DNA of 64,000 bases from Chitinophaga sp. HK235 (GCF_018255755.1 NZ_CP073766.1:186001-250000); one strand, 5' to 3'. Numbered from the stretch's first letter, positions 43,684 through 52,748 are shown. Notes: generated by a model not told the origin, from the sequence alone. Numbers and translations: made by a program.

Positions 43684-44829
43684 TTAATTCTTACTAAGAA
43701 TACTGTCAATATCGTTTCGGGTGGGGTTGCGACTAACTATTTGCCCTTTGCTGTTGAGCAAAAAAGATATAGGGGTTGAGGTAACATTAAACCGGGATAT
43801 TATGGCCTTTGTATGTGCAGAGGTGTCTAAGACCTGAACCCAGGGATACAGCTTACCTGCCTTGATTACCCGCACCCAATCGCTGTGGCTGCCAGGTTCA
43901 TCTATCGTTACCTCGTAGATAGAGAGCGCTTTGTGATCTGAATAATTCCTGTGAATATATTGTCGTTCCTCATTGCAATACTCGCAGGTATTGCGTACGA
44001 ATAATAACATGGTCAAGGGTTTCTGACGACAGGTATGCTGAAGTGAAATGTATCGTCCGTTGATATCAGGCAAATTTAACTCCCCTACAGATCTTCCAGG
44101 ACTAAGCAAACTATCTTTTTTCATTTCTTCTGCCAGAAACTCCCGATATGCGCGAACGTAAATTATGAAATTATCCTGTTCCTGTGATACGCTACTTAGC
44201 CGCTGGTAGGTTTCAGCGACAGATATATAACGTGAAAGGTCTTCTTTCAAGCTAAAAATCCGTCTATCCCCGATTTTACAAGAGATGATATATGCTGGGA
44301 TTATAGTATTTGCGATAGAGCTATCCTGCATTTTAGTCCACAACTGCTCCTTTAAACTGTCGATATATCTCTGGCTTGTGGCGTCTAAAAAGGCTTTTCG
44401 GTCAGCATAAGCTTTGAAGCTGATTTTTTTTGCTGTCAGTCTTTCATTCAGATCTGTAAACCCGGCCGTGGTTATAGAGATGCTTTCCTGAATCAGTTTT
44501 GTTAATTCAATAAGTTCACGAAGCTTTTTATTGGGTGTGTTATTTATATTCCGGATGCTATCAACTGCCAGCGTTATGGAACCGGCTATCTTTCTTTTTT
44601 CACAGAAGAAAGGAACCGTATCATTTTCCAGCTCTATACTATAGAGCTCCCCAGCTAAAAAAAGATGTTGGCTGTACCTTCCTGCAGTGTAATTAGTATC
44701 AGTAATAAGTTCGGTTCCATCAAATACTTTAATTACACGTACAGTTGTTTTTTTATTGAACGACCAACAAGACAAACAAAAGAGAATCAGAGAGCTGAGA
44801 ATCAACCTTGGGAGAACTGAAGAAGTCAT
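43684..44829 (-). CDS. TlpA-like thiol-disulfide oxidoreductase, probable lipoprotein
   Basis: 381 residues. Hydrophobic N-terminus ending in LSCWS (possible, non-canonical lipobox). A 240-residue helical N-domain of the type found before thioredoxin domains in Bacteroidota, then a TlpA/AhpC-TSA thioredoxin fold with CEYC (Cys282, Cys285) and cis-Pro in NVTSTPISFLL. Located in the periplasm; first gene after the Cys-rich lipoprotein, separated from it by 92 nt that hold a hairpin. Likely a redox partner of that lipoprotein. Confidence 0.83.
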   Translation of the reverse strand: MTSSVLPRLILSSLILFCLSCWSFNKKTTVRVIKVFDGTELITDTNYTAGRYSQHLFLAGELYSIELENDTVPFFCEKRKIAGSITLAVDSIRNINNTPNKKLRELIELTKLIQESISITTAGFTDLNERLTAKKISFKAYADRKAFLDATSQRYIDSLKEQLWTKMQDSSIANTIIPAYIISCKIGDRRIFSLKEDLSRYISVAETYQRLSSVSQEQDNFIIYVRAYREFLAEEMKKDSLLSPGRSVGELNLPDINGRYISLQHTCRQKPLTMLLFVRNTCEYCNEERQYIHRNYSDHKALSIYEVTIDEPGSHSDWVRVIKAGKLYPWVQVLDTSAHTKAIISRFNVTSTPISFLLNSKGQIVSRNPTRNDIDSILSKN

Positions 44830-44869
44830 ATACAGACTGACGATAAAAGGTTAAACGAACATAAACATA

Positions 44870-44905
44870 AGTTCGGGTTCAGCTATCAAAGCAAAAACCC
44901 GAACT
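44870..44905 (-). promoter_or_regulatory. Hairpin between Cys-peptide gene and maturation genes
   Basis: AGTTCGGGTT pairs perfectly with AACCCGAACT across 16 nt, in the 92-nt gap between the eight-Cys lipoprotein gene and the TlpA-like gene. There is no long T tract after it on the minus strand, so it may be a leaky terminator or an mRNA-stabilising 3' stem that raises precursor output over downstream genes. Confidence 0.55.
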
Positions 44906-44921
44906 TTGCTGCTCCTATTTA

Positions 44922-45608
44922 TTAGAAGCACATACCATTGCAAGAGCTTAGCCACAAGGTGCCACAACCGCTACCGGAAGTATTGCAGTTAGATGAACTA
45001 CAGCGTAGAGGACCATTCGGACCTGCGATCGGGCCATTACAATAATCGTCAGTCTTATTGCATTTGCACCCGCCACCGGATTCTGAATCTGCGATAACAG
45101 CATTATTGGAGGTTGCAAGCCTGGATGTATTGATTGGTTCAAAATCACCATTCTTACTTATCGGAGTCCGGAGATCAGATGCGATCGATGCTACCGTACG
45201 CATATCCCATTTAAGTGTTGTGAGAGCAGTCTCTTTCCATTGTTTAAGAAGCGGAGCCATTTCTTTCACTTTAGCTGCACTTTCGAATAAAGCTGGTGAC
45301 AGATAGCTTTTCAATAGGTTTATATGGTGAAGCTCCTGTTCACTCCATGGCAGCCGTTGTACTTCATTTAGTTTTACCAGCCATAAATCATATTTTTTTG
45401 AAGCCGATGCAGCTGCATAAATTCCTTTTTGATACTCGTGGTCCTTTTCCAGAATCTGGCTCCTTGTAAAGTTGGCAATGGCTGTTTTGTTTTCCTTGAC
45501 CCAGCTATTGATTTTCTCGTCACAGCTATAATTTTCCTGTTTGGAGCAACTGGTGAACAATAGGACGGTGATCAGCATGTAGAGAAGCTGAAGGGGTAAG
45601 ATCTTCAT
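44922..45608 (-). CDS. Fulvocin C-related Cys-rich lipoprotein
   Basis: 228 residues. Lipobox FTSC (Cys21), an acidic-basic helical middle region (about 30-165), then SESGGG and a C-terminal block of 48 residues with eight cysteines (181, 183, 190, 203, 208, 215, 223, 227). The block (CKC, DYC, then CSSSNCNTSGSGCGT and SCNGMCF) matches the pattern of fulvocin C, a 45-residue, eight-Cys bacteriocin of Myxococcus fulvus, as I recall it, including SDYC/DDYC, GCGT and CNG. Bacteroidota homologues are annotated as bacteriocin fulvocin C-related proteins, but their function is not established. Heads an operon with two thioredoxin-fold proteins. Confidence 0.85.
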   Translation of the reverse strand: MKILPLQLLYMLITVLLFTSCSKQENYSCDEKINSWVKENKTAIANFTRSQILEKDHEYQKGIYAAASASKKYDLWLVKLNEVQRLPWSEQELHHINLLKSYLSPALFESAAKVKEMAPLLKQWKETALTTLKWDMRTVASIASDLRTPISKNGDFEPINTSRLATSNNAVIADSESGGGCKCNKTDDYCNGPIAGPNGPLRCSSSNCNTSGSGCGTLWLSSCNGMCF

Positions 45609-45917
45609 TTTTTAAGAGATTAAAGGTTAAACAAAAAATTATTTACAATATAACCTGTTAATTCTGAAAAAATATTTTTAATAAAAGCAGGATAAGATAA
45701 AAAAATATTAATTATGGATTTATCCAGTACGGTAGCACTTTACATGAATTTTCACTACGATACCTCCCTTCCCTTCCTTGACGCTGAACGCTAAAAATTT
45801 TTGCAGATCACGAGATGAAAGTGGTGGGTCCTCCGTTGCAATTTTAAGGGCATATGAACAAATTACAGCTTGCCGCCGCTATAGGCGAAGAAAGCGGCGA
45901 CGATGTAGCTGTTGGGG
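45609..45917. other. AT-rich intergenic, promoter region of Cys-peptide operon
   Basis: This 309-nt stretch between two minus-strand genes should hold the promoter for the gene starting at 45608. I see no clean TTTG/TAnnTTTG pair; TATATTGT on the minus strand near 45640-45650 is the closest -7. A GC-rich patch at 45870-45900 can pair (CGCCGCT with AGCGGCG) but lacks a T tract. Short ORFs here are unconvincing. Confidence 0.35.
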
Positions 45918-47636
45918 TTATTTTAAAATCCGGAATTTTAAATAGCTGTCATTGTACCATTTTATTTTCAAAGGATCTTTAGCGTCGCTCATATCTTCCT
46001 CGCTCACATTTTTTCCGGTGCCGTAGTTGATTTGCCAGTAGGGATTTTTGTTGACCCCAATTACGGCAACAATCCGGCTGCCTTTGCTAAGTTGTTTGCA
46101 CGTAATAAATGTGTTGTCTATTTTCAGATTTTCTGTTTTATTGGGTAGCAGCAATTGCCTTTGGCTCCTGTTTTTTGTGTAGCTGGCTCTTTGTACCATT
46201 ACACTAAGTGCCACATATTTCCCATTGGGCAATTGCTCATATAGTTCTATTCCAATATCTATATCTTTTTTATTGATGCTGAATTTTAGATTGGCTTCAT
46301 AACTTCCGCTGATGGCAAAAGGTGTTTCAACAGGATCGCTTGTAAATTTTAGTTGTTCGGGAAGCAGGGAAAGGCTATCAAAAACCAATGTGGGTAAATT
46401 CATGATAGCATCACCGGTTTGTTTAATAAATTTTCTGTCTTTGAAATCGACCGTTTGTTGTACAAATTGTGTGGCTGCCGGTTTTGCTTTTTGCAAATTT
46501 CCATTGCTTAGAAATAATTCCAGAGAATCATTGTACATTTCATTTAACGATGCGACATGCTTCCATTCATTCTTCCCTAAAATTTCAAAGTTCACTTTAT
46601 TACTGAGTAAGGCTGGCTTGCTACTGTCTTTCAAAATATAGTCAAACCATTCATAAATAAGACTTCTGCCCAAAATCGCAGCGCTGTCAATAGGTAAACC
46701 GGCCAATGTATCTTTATCGCCACCCAGAGCACTCCCATGGTCATAAGGGCCTATTACTAAATAATGGTTGGCATTTTTATTATGCAGCAAATGTTGTTTA
46801 TAGTAGTACATGGCGCCTAGTTGTTCGTCATCCCAGTAACCGGTAAGGCTCAGGACGGGAATATTGATATTTGCAAATTCCTTTCCTTGCGGTGTCATTT
46901 TTTTCCAATACTCATCATAGTCCGGGTGCTGCAACCAACGTTGAAACAGGTTATGCTTTGCGCCTTCTACACTGTCGAGTGAAGAGAATCTTGTGCCACT
47001 TTTGTACCATTTTATAAAGACATTATTCCATTTGGCAGTATCTGCAAAACCTACATAATTAGTAAGTTTATTATCGCTGACCAAATGCAGCCAACGCAAC
47101 GTATAACCCGGAAGAACGCCATTTTGCATGGGAAAATCAATACCTGCGGCGGCAGCAACTTCCGGTATAATGGTTTTTAGTGCAGGGTGCAAATGTTTGG
47201 TAGTGGCCCATTGTGTAAAGCCCAGATAACTTCCGGAAAGCATACCCACTTTCCCGTTGCACCAGGGTTGTTTGCTAATCCAGTCAATAATATAATACCC
47301 GTCTTCGGCTTCATGCTCAAAGGGTGCCAGGGCATCGGTGCTGCAGTGTTTACCACGTGTGGTAACTTCAACAGCTACATAGCCTCTGCGGACAGGGATT
47401 TTGGCTGATTCGTATTTCCAGACGCCGGTATCGGCATAAATATTATATAACAGCAGACATGGCTGCTGTATGTTGGTATCTTTTCTTACCACCATCGCAC
47501 AAACATTGCCGCCGCTGGGCAGGGTTAATGAAATGCTGTCCTGAACGATATATTTTTCATGGTAATCTTTAGTTTGTGCAAAGGTTGCCTGATAACTCAG
47601 GATGGCTATCAGCAAGACTGGAATTAAGTGTCTCAT
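45918..47636 (-). CDS. CocE/NonD-type secreted hydrolase (S15 family)
   Basis: 572 residues. Signal peptide ending ATFAQ. Alpha/beta-hydrolase domain with TTRGKHCS, nucleophile motif GSYLGF, acid in LTGYWDDEQ and His in GPYDHGSAL, then the C-terminal jelly-roll of X-Pro dipeptidyl-peptidase/cocaine-esterase enzymes. It cleaves esters or N-terminal X-Pro peptides in the periplasm; which one cannot be told. It lies 36 nt after an AraC-family gene on the same strand. Confidence 0.88.
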   Translation of the reverse strand: MRHLIPVLLIAILSYQATFAQTKDYHEKYIVQDSISLTLPSGGNVCAMVVRKDTNIQQPCLLLYNIYADTGVWKYESAKIPVRRGYVAVEVTTRGKHCSTDALAPFEHEAEDGYYIIDWISKQPWCNGKVGMLSGSYLGFTQWATTKHLHPALKTIIPEVAAAAGIDFPMQNGVLPGYTLRWLHLVSDNKLTNYVGFADTAKWNNVFIKWYKSGTRFSSLDSVEGAKHNLFQRWLQHPDYDEYWKKMTPQGKEFANINIPVLSLTGYWDDEQLGAMYYYKQHLLHNKNANHYLVIGPYDHGSALGGDKDTLAGLPIDSAAILGRSLIYEWFDYILKDSSKPALLSNKVNFEILGKNEWKHVASLNEMYNDSLELFLSNGNLQKAKPAATQFVQQTVDFKDRKFIKQTGDAIMNLPTLVFDSLSLLPEQLKFTSDPVETPFAISGSYEANLKFSINKKDIDIGIELYEQLPNGKYVALSVMVQRASYTKNRSQRQLLLPNKTENLKIDNTFITCKQLSKGSRIVAVIGVNKNPYWQINYGTGKNVSEEDMSDAKDPLKIKWYNDSYLKFRILK

Positions 47637-47672
47637 TTTGGGGGATTTTATGTCGTAGAATACTTTGATTTT

Positions 47673-48518
47673 TCAAACTCCTCTGAAATCATTGAAAACG
47701 TTCAATATACGGTCAGGGCTATTTGAACTTTCCTGTATCAATACATTCGGAGTGGTGCCGGCAAAATGCTTAAAATCTTTAACGAGATGTTGGTAATCGC
47801 TATATCCATTACGAACGGCAATACTGAGCCAATCGAGCGCCGGATTAAACTCTTTCATTACATAGGCCTGATAAAAGCGGCAAATACGGGCATAGTACTT
47901 GGGTGTTACTCCAACAAGTTGCTCAAATCGTTTTTCAAACTGACGGTGGCTTAAACAGGCCTGGCGTGCCGTTTTATCCAAATTGAAATTTTGCGGACTT
48001 TCCAGAATATGCCGCCCGATTTTATCGATGGGCATACCCGATTGTTTTATTTGTCCGACCTTTTTCCGGAAATACGTTTCAATCACGGCAATCATTTCCC
48101 CGTAACCTGAACTATATAGGAGTTGCTCCTGTATTTCGTCTATCTCTTTCCCCATGATAAGCCGTGCTTCATAATTTTTATGCAACAGCTCTGTCATAGG
48201 AACTTTTAAAAGTTTAAACAACCCTCCAGGCTGAAACCGCACGTGAAAGATGCTGAAATGGTTGGTGATAATCAGGTTTTGCCGTCTATTCGGTTGCCCG
48301 AAAATAGTAACAGCGGCTCTTTCTTCAATAGTATCCGATTCGATATCCTGCGAAAAAAGTTGTCCTTTGAGAATGAACCGAATTCCCTCTTCAGGATTTA
48401 CAGGATAGGCTTTGGGGGGAGGGACGAATGTTCTTTCATCGAAGGCCAGATCAATGATCATGTACTCTTTGATGTAATCCAGCAGTTTTGTGTCAGGTTT
48501 AAAGCGTTTGCAAAGCAT
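47673..48518 (-). CDS. AraC-family transcriptional regulator
   Basis: 281 residues. N-terminal DUF6597-like sensing region (LDYIKEYMIIDLAFDERTFVPPPK, LKGQLFS) and C-terminal AraC helix-turn-helix (DKTARQACLSHRQFEKRFEQLVGVTPKYYARICRF, then AVRNGYSDYQHLVKDFKHFAGTTP). Lies between the NTF2-like gene and the CocE-type gene on the same strand and may control both. Confidence 0.9.
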   Translation of the reverse strand: MLCKRFKPDTKLLDYIKEYMIIDLAFDERTFVPPPKAYPVNPEEGIRFILKGQLFSQDIESDTIEERAAVTIFGQPNRRQNLIITNHFSIFHVRFQPGGLFKLLKVPMTELLHKNYEARLIMGKEIDEIQEQLLYSSGYGEMIAVIETYFRKKVGQIKQSGMPIDKIGRHILESPQNFNLDKTARQACLSHRQFEKRFEQLVGVTPKYYARICRFYQAYVMKEFNPALDWLSIAVRNGYSDYQHLVKDFKHFAGTTPNVLIQESSNSPDRILNVFNDFRGV

Positions 48519-48583
48519 AACAACAAGGTGGGGATTAAGTCATCCTTTAATACCCTTTAAAAGAAAATTAAGACTGACGAACA

Positions 48584-49021
48584 CTATTGCATTGAAACAA
48601 TGGTTGCCTGCCTCGCAATCATACGCCAGCCTTCTTTTGTTTTAAGCCAGATGTTCGTATACTGTCTTGTTACCTTTTTTCCTGCATATGCCGTTTCGTT
48701 CTGAGGCGTTATAATTTCTTTTCCCATTGAAACAGCGACGTCTTCAATGAACGAAACTTTATCGACGATTCGTTCTACAGTGGCATAATCAATTTTTCCT
48801 TCCCGGATGAGTTGAAAAATTTGTGGGACTGTTACAATTTGCCCGTATGGATTATTGACCACAAAATCTTTCGACCAGATTTTCAGTAAGCCGATGGTAT
48901 CACCTTTATGTATGGTGGCTAATTCGAGTTGCTCTAAATTACGAATTTCTTTTTCAACTTTACTTTGCGCGAAAGAAGTTATATGGGCAGAAAGTGCTAT
49001 GCATAAAAGAAGTGCTTTCAC
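48584..49021 (-). CDS. Secreted NTF2-like (SnoaL/DUF4440) protein
   Basis: 145 residues with a signal peptide (MKALLLCIALSAHITSFAQ). The remainder is the cone-shaped NTF2 fold seen in DUF4440 proteins: IRNLEQLELATIHKGDTIGLLKIWSKDFVVNNPYG at the start, IWLKTKEGWRMIARQATIV at the end. Usually ligand-binding or of unknown function. 65 nt upstream of the AraC-family gene on the same strand. Confidence 0.82.
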   Translation of the reverse strand: MKALLLCIALSAHITSFAQSKVEKEIRNLEQLELATIHKGDTIGLLKIWSKDFVVNNPYGQIVTVPQIFQLIREGKIDYATVERIVDKVSFIEDVAVSMGKEIITPQNETAYAGKKVTRQYTNIWLKTKEGWRMIARQATIVSMQ

Positions 49022-49134
49022 AAGTATTGGTTTTTAGAAAAGTGAATAAAATTTCCAAAACAAATCTAGCATCTGACTGCGTCATGTTAGTGGTAAAAAA
49101 TCGTCATTTCCTTCTTCCTCCCCCCAATTACTAT

Positions 49135-49896
49135 TCATCGGAGAAAAACCTCTCCATTATCAGGTACGAAACATTGCCCATCCACACCTGCATGACGGAG
49201 GGCGGCTCTCACCTCATTTCTGTCTTCCCTGCTATGATTGACGGCTTCCAGGTGTACAACGTATATCCTTGCATCCGGCGCATACCTGCATACTTCCAGA
49301 ATGTTCTTTATATCCATGACAATAGGATCTCCTGTCTCAAATCGTGCAGCTCCTCCGTTGACCACAATCGTTTGTGGCTGGTAGCGGTCCAGTGCCAGTC
49401 TCACCTCATCACACCATATTGTATCACCGGCTATATAAAGACGATGTCCTGCATGCTCCAGTACATAACCGGATACAATACCCATTCGGATACCGATATC
49501 ACCTGTGCCATGTTGTCCGCCGGTACGGTATATTGAAATGCCTTCCCAATTCAGGGACTCTTCTATCACGATTATATTTGTAAAGCCGGTTTCCTTTAAT
49601 TTGTCAGCGTCAGCAGGCTGACACAAGATAAGTGTGTTTTTGGGAAGCCGTTCTTGTGCCACCAGGTCCCAGTGATCCCGGTGGAGGTGGGTCAGCAACA
49701 CCGCATCGACCTGCGACAATAACGTATCCAGCGCTTCTTTGTCTATCGGAAGATCTACTGTAGGATTTCGTATTTCATTACCGGTTCCCACAACGGCAGG
49801 ATACGCCCCCTGGGGCGAAAGCATAGGGTCAATGAGGATATGTTTATTATTAATTGTCAGCCATTGTGTGGCATTACGAAGCAATTGTAAGGTCAT
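49135..49896 (-). CDS. Metallo-beta-lactamase-fold hydrolase (UlaG-like)
   Basis: 253 residues, no signal peptide. The metal motif HLHRDHWD (HxHxDH) is followed by further ligands in IAGDTIWCD and VVHLEAVNH. The opening LQLLRNATQWLTINNKHILIDPMLSP is typical of the UlaG/L-ascorbate lactonase-like branch. Substrate unknown. Stands alone, with 113 nt to the next minus-strand gene. Confidence 0.87.
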   Translation of the reverse strand: MTLQLLRNATQWLTINNKHILIDPMLSPQGAYPAVVGTGNEIRNPTVDLPIDKEALDTLLSQVDAVLLTHLHRDHWDLVAQERLPKNTLILCQPADADKLKETGFTNIIVIEESLNWEGISIYRTGGQHGTGDIGIRMGIVSGYVLEHAGHRLYIAGDTIWCDEVRLALDRYQPQTIVVNGGAARFETGDPIVMDIKNILEVCRYAPDARIYVVHLEAVNHSREDRNEVRAALRHAGVDGQCFVPDNGEVFLR

Positions 49897-50118
49897 TGGT
49901 CTTAATTTTCATGCAAAGTTGACCACCTGTTACGACATTTCCAAGAAAGCCGGCATTGTTCTTCCTAACGGAACCGGGTATACGGAATTCAACCGTAAAA
50001 GTGAAGACTGCATGGGCCTCTTTCTTTTCTTGTTCCAAAAATTATATCCCCCCTTATTAGATTAGTACTACATTTAATATTTAAATGTAATAACTAATAC
50101 GCACAAACTAAGTGTTCT

Positions 50119-50853
50119 ATGTTCAAGAAGGTAATCCCCGTTGTTGGCCTCATTGCCCTCGGTATTGTAGCTTGTTCCAAATCTGGTAACTCCGATCCGG
50201 CACCCACTGTTCCTGGAGATACCACCCGCACTGGCACTGGTCCTGGAAACGGAAATGGAAATGGTAATACCCCCTTTGGTAGTATCGCCGGAGATACTAT
50301 CGCGCTCAATATCAAAGGAGACGGCAGTTATTTCCCGTATATAGCAGGTATGAAATTATCCTATCAGGTAATGGAGATCTGGTACCCTAATAAAACGACG
50401 GATTTTACGGTGCAACGTGTTCGTGATATCATAACCGATACTGCCAGATATGTTATCCTCCAGGATAATTCCAGCGGCAAGGACTCTCTGCTTTACTATC
50501 AGTTTAAACTGGGTACTTACCTTCAGTTTGAAAATGCTACCAGCGTGCCCAAAACCGCTTCACGGATATGGAAATGGATAGATGATAAAGTGGACAACTG
50601 GACCGAAGAGAAAGTGGAAAATGGTGTTACGACTACAATCTCCAGAAAAATTACCGGCAGAAAGGAAACGGTCAGAGTAGGTAACAAAGTATTTCAGAAC
50701 GTGCTCCGGGTAGAAGTAGAGAGCAGATCAAGAAGTAATACTTATCAAGGTATATCCACCTTGGTTTCCTACTACGCGCCGGGCATTGGGCTGATACAGG
50801 AAGCCACTATAAATGATACCACCAAATTAACGGCAATCACTTTACCTAAATAA
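50119..50853 (+). CDS. Surface lipoprotein of unknown function
   Basis: 244 residues. Lipobox GIVAC (Cys19) followed by SKSGNSDP and a Gly/Asn/Thr-rich linker, then about 180 residues of predicted beta structure (YIAGMKLSYQVMEIWYPN, YQGISTLVSYYAPGIGLIQEA). No family recognised; the layout resembles DUF-type Bacteroidota lipoproteins with a DUF3108-like sandwich. Followed by its own terminator, so separate from the next operon. Confidence 0.75.
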   Translation: MFKKVIPVVGLIALGIVACSKSGNSDPAPTVPGDTTRTGTGPGNGNGNGNTPFGSIAGDTIALNIKGDGSYFPYIAGMKLSYQVMEIWYPNKTTDFTVQRVRDIITDTARYVILQDNSSGKDSLLYYQFKLGTYLQFENATSVPKTASRIWKWIDDKVDNWTEEKVENGVTTTISRKITGRKETVRVGNKVFQNVLRVEVESRSRSNTYQGISTLVSYYAPGIGLIQEATINDTTKLTAITLPK

Positions 50854-50887
50854 TGTAGGCAGATAAAAATGATTGGTAGTAAAGGTT

Positions 50888-50930
50888 ACTGGCCAAACGG
50901 TTTTAACACTGTTTGGCCAGTTTTATTTTT
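50888..50930 (+). terminator. Rho-independent terminator
   Basis: ACTGGCCAAAC pairs perfectly with GTTTGGCCAGT across 12 nt and is followed by TTTATTTTT. It ends the lipoprotein gene at 50853. Confidence 0.85.
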
Positions 50931-51181
50931 AGGCTGAAACCCTTTCCCAACAAGGATATTACATTCGCGCGCGTCTCTCCCCAAAAAATTCTTCAAAAAA
51001 AATTTTATTCCGGTGGGTAAAAACAGCTAACAGCTGTATATACTTATTAATGACGACCCAGAAGATTACCCTACTGCAGCCGTATTGGCATGCAGGAGGA
51101 GTTGTTTGCCCGATAGACCGCTAGTAAAAATTAAAAACGAATCCAATTAAAACTCAGGTATTTAAACCAAAAAAGTACGCT
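50931..51181. other. Intergenic, with one tiny ORF
   Basis: Together with the terminator region this is a 328-nt gap before the Omp28-like gene. It contains a 24-codon ATG ORF at 51050-51124 (ending AGGVVCPIDR) with no supporting evidence of expression. No clear Bacteroidota promoter was seen. Confidence 0.35.
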
Positions 51182-52117
51182 ATGCAATCAAAATCCATCC
51201 AATGCCTGTCAGCTATTTCTCTGATATTAGGCATCATGTTCATCACTTCGTGCTCCAAAAAGGATAATGCCAACGGTCCTGGCGGAGGCGGAGATACCAC
51301 TAAACCCGGCATTGAAACCGGCGCCCCTGAAACATATACCAAGAAAGTTTTAGTGGAAGAATTTACAGGCACCTGGTGTGGCTGGTGTCCGCGTATGCCC
51401 ATACTGCTGGAGAAGCTGCATAAAAAATATCCCAATCTGATTGTAACCGCCTTTCATGGTTCTGACACCTTTGATATAGGAAAGGATATAAGATCAACGA
51501 TTGAAGAAAAGCTGGGCGTACAAGGTTATCCTACCAGCAAACTGGAAAGGGTCACTGATCTTGACTGGTATGATAACAGCAACAATATCAATTTCGGTCA
51601 GGCAGATTCTCTGGTTAACACCTTCATGAAGAAGAAAGCAGTACTGGGCGTAGCTATCAACAGCGCTGTCAAGGGAAATACACTTGATATAACCGTGAAA
51701 GTAGGTATGGGTCAGGCCCTGAACATTACGAAGGCAAAGATCATGGTGTACATCCTGGAAAGTGAACTGACAGGCCCGCGCCAGACCAATTATTATTCCG
51801 ATCCTCAGGTGATCAATGATTATAAAAATGATCCGGACCTTGGCCCGCTGACAAAACTGTCGCATTACATCACCGGATACACGTATAACCATGTGATAAG
51901 GAAAGTCCTGACAGACGCCAAAGGCGATGAAATACCCGCTGCTTATAAGGCTAAAGGCGCTATCTATTCAAAGGATTACAGCGTTGATATCAGCAAATAC
52001 AAAGCCGCCAATTGCCAGCTCATCGCAGTGGTATATGGACAGGATGATGAAGGCAAGCTGGTTGAAACCTACAATACGCAGGTAGTAGTTGCCGGACAGT
52101 CCCAGAAATTTGATTAA
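51182..52117 (+). CDS. Omp28-related lipoprotein with thioredoxin-like domain
   Basis: 311 residues. Lipobox ITSC, a Gly/Thr-rich linker, then a thioredoxin-like domain opening VLVEEFTGTWCGWCPRMP (CxxC = CGWC) and an Omp28-type C-terminal beta domain (VDISKYKAANCQLIAVVYG). Omp28 proteins are surface or periplasmic proteins of Bacteroidota, here with an apparently active thiol motif. First gene of a three-gene operon with a TlpA-like protein and a DUF6029 protein. Confidence 0.88.
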   Translation: MQSKSIQCLSAISLILGIMFITSCSKKDNANGPGGGGDTTKPGIETGAPETYTKKVLVEEFTGTWCGWCPRMPILLEKLHKKYPNLIVTAFHGSDTFDIGKDIRSTIEEKLGVQGYPTSKLERVTDLDWYDNSNNINFGQADSLVNTFMKKKAVLGVAINSAVKGNTLDITVKVGMGQALNITKAKIMVYILESELTGPRQTNYYSDPQVINDYKNDPDLGPLTKLSHYITGYTYNHVIRKVLTDAKGDEIPAAYKAKGAIYSKDYSVDISKYKAANCQLIAVVYGQDDEGKLVETYNTQVVVAGQSQKFD

Positions 52118-52223
52118 CAACATACTAGTATCTGTATTCTCACCTCATATCCGGATATGCTCCGGTAACCATCATCAGAGAAGATATCATGGTTGCCGGA
52201 GTATTTGGATTAAAACAAATAAC

Positions 52224-52748
52224 ATGGGAAAAAAAACGGCATCGATTTATATCATGAAGGTAGTGCTGTCACTCTTTTGGTTGTCAGCCGCTGTGGCACA
52301 GGATAGTAAAAGTCAGCAGAAACTGCCCAATGTGTATGTAAAAGATCTGGAAGGAAAGCTGGTACAGGTCAGTTCCTTCTCTAATGACGGCAAACCAATG
52401 ATCATCAGCTTCTGGGCCACCTGGTGCAAACCCTGTATATCCGAACTGGAAACAATCGCGGACGATTATGATAACTGGAAAAAAACGTCCGGTGTAAAAC
52501 TGATCGCTATTTCCATTGATGATGCCAGGACCAGCGCCGGCATAAAATCACTGGTCTCCTCACGGGGATGGCAGTACGAAGTATATAATGATTATAACAA
52601 AGATCTGTACCGGTCGCTGGGTGTCGCCAATGTGCCCTATACTGTTATACTCAATGGTGACGGGACTGTGGTGGAAAGACATGCCGGCTATAATCCGGGA
52701 GATGAGTATCATTTATTGGAGGCCGTGAAAAAAATAGCAGGATTATGA
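52224..52748 (+). CDS. TlpA-family thiol-disulfide oxidoreductase
   Basis: 174 residues from MGKKTASIYIMKVV (52224); the longer frame to 52089 overlaps the preceding gene and is not plausible. Signal peptide ending SAAVAQ, then a thioredoxin fold with WATWCKPC (CxxC) and cis-Pro in NVPYTVIL. Periplasmic reductant or thiol-redox partner. Its stop overlaps the start of the next gene (ATGA at 52745), so the two are translationally coupled. Confidence 0.9.
   Translation: MGKKTASIYIMKVVLSLFWLSAAVAQDSKSQQKLPNVYVKDLEGKLVQVSSFSNDGKPMIISFWATWCKPCISELETIADDYDNWKKTSGVKLIAISIDDARTSAGIKSLVSSRGWQYEVYNDYNKDLYRSLGVANVPYTVILNGDGTVVERHAGYNPGDEYHLLEAVKKIAGL

Noticed and set aside
45840..45917. Short ORF on the plus strand (MNKLQLAAAIGEESGDD) resembling the start of an HU-like protein, and a minus-strand fragment (SYIVAAFFAYSGGKL)
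   Set aside because: Both are under 45 codons, stop early, and the resemblance is limited to a few residues.
52089..52223. Longer start for the TlpA-like gene
   Set aside because: It would overlap the end of the Omp28 gene and place 45 unlikely residues before a good signal peptide.
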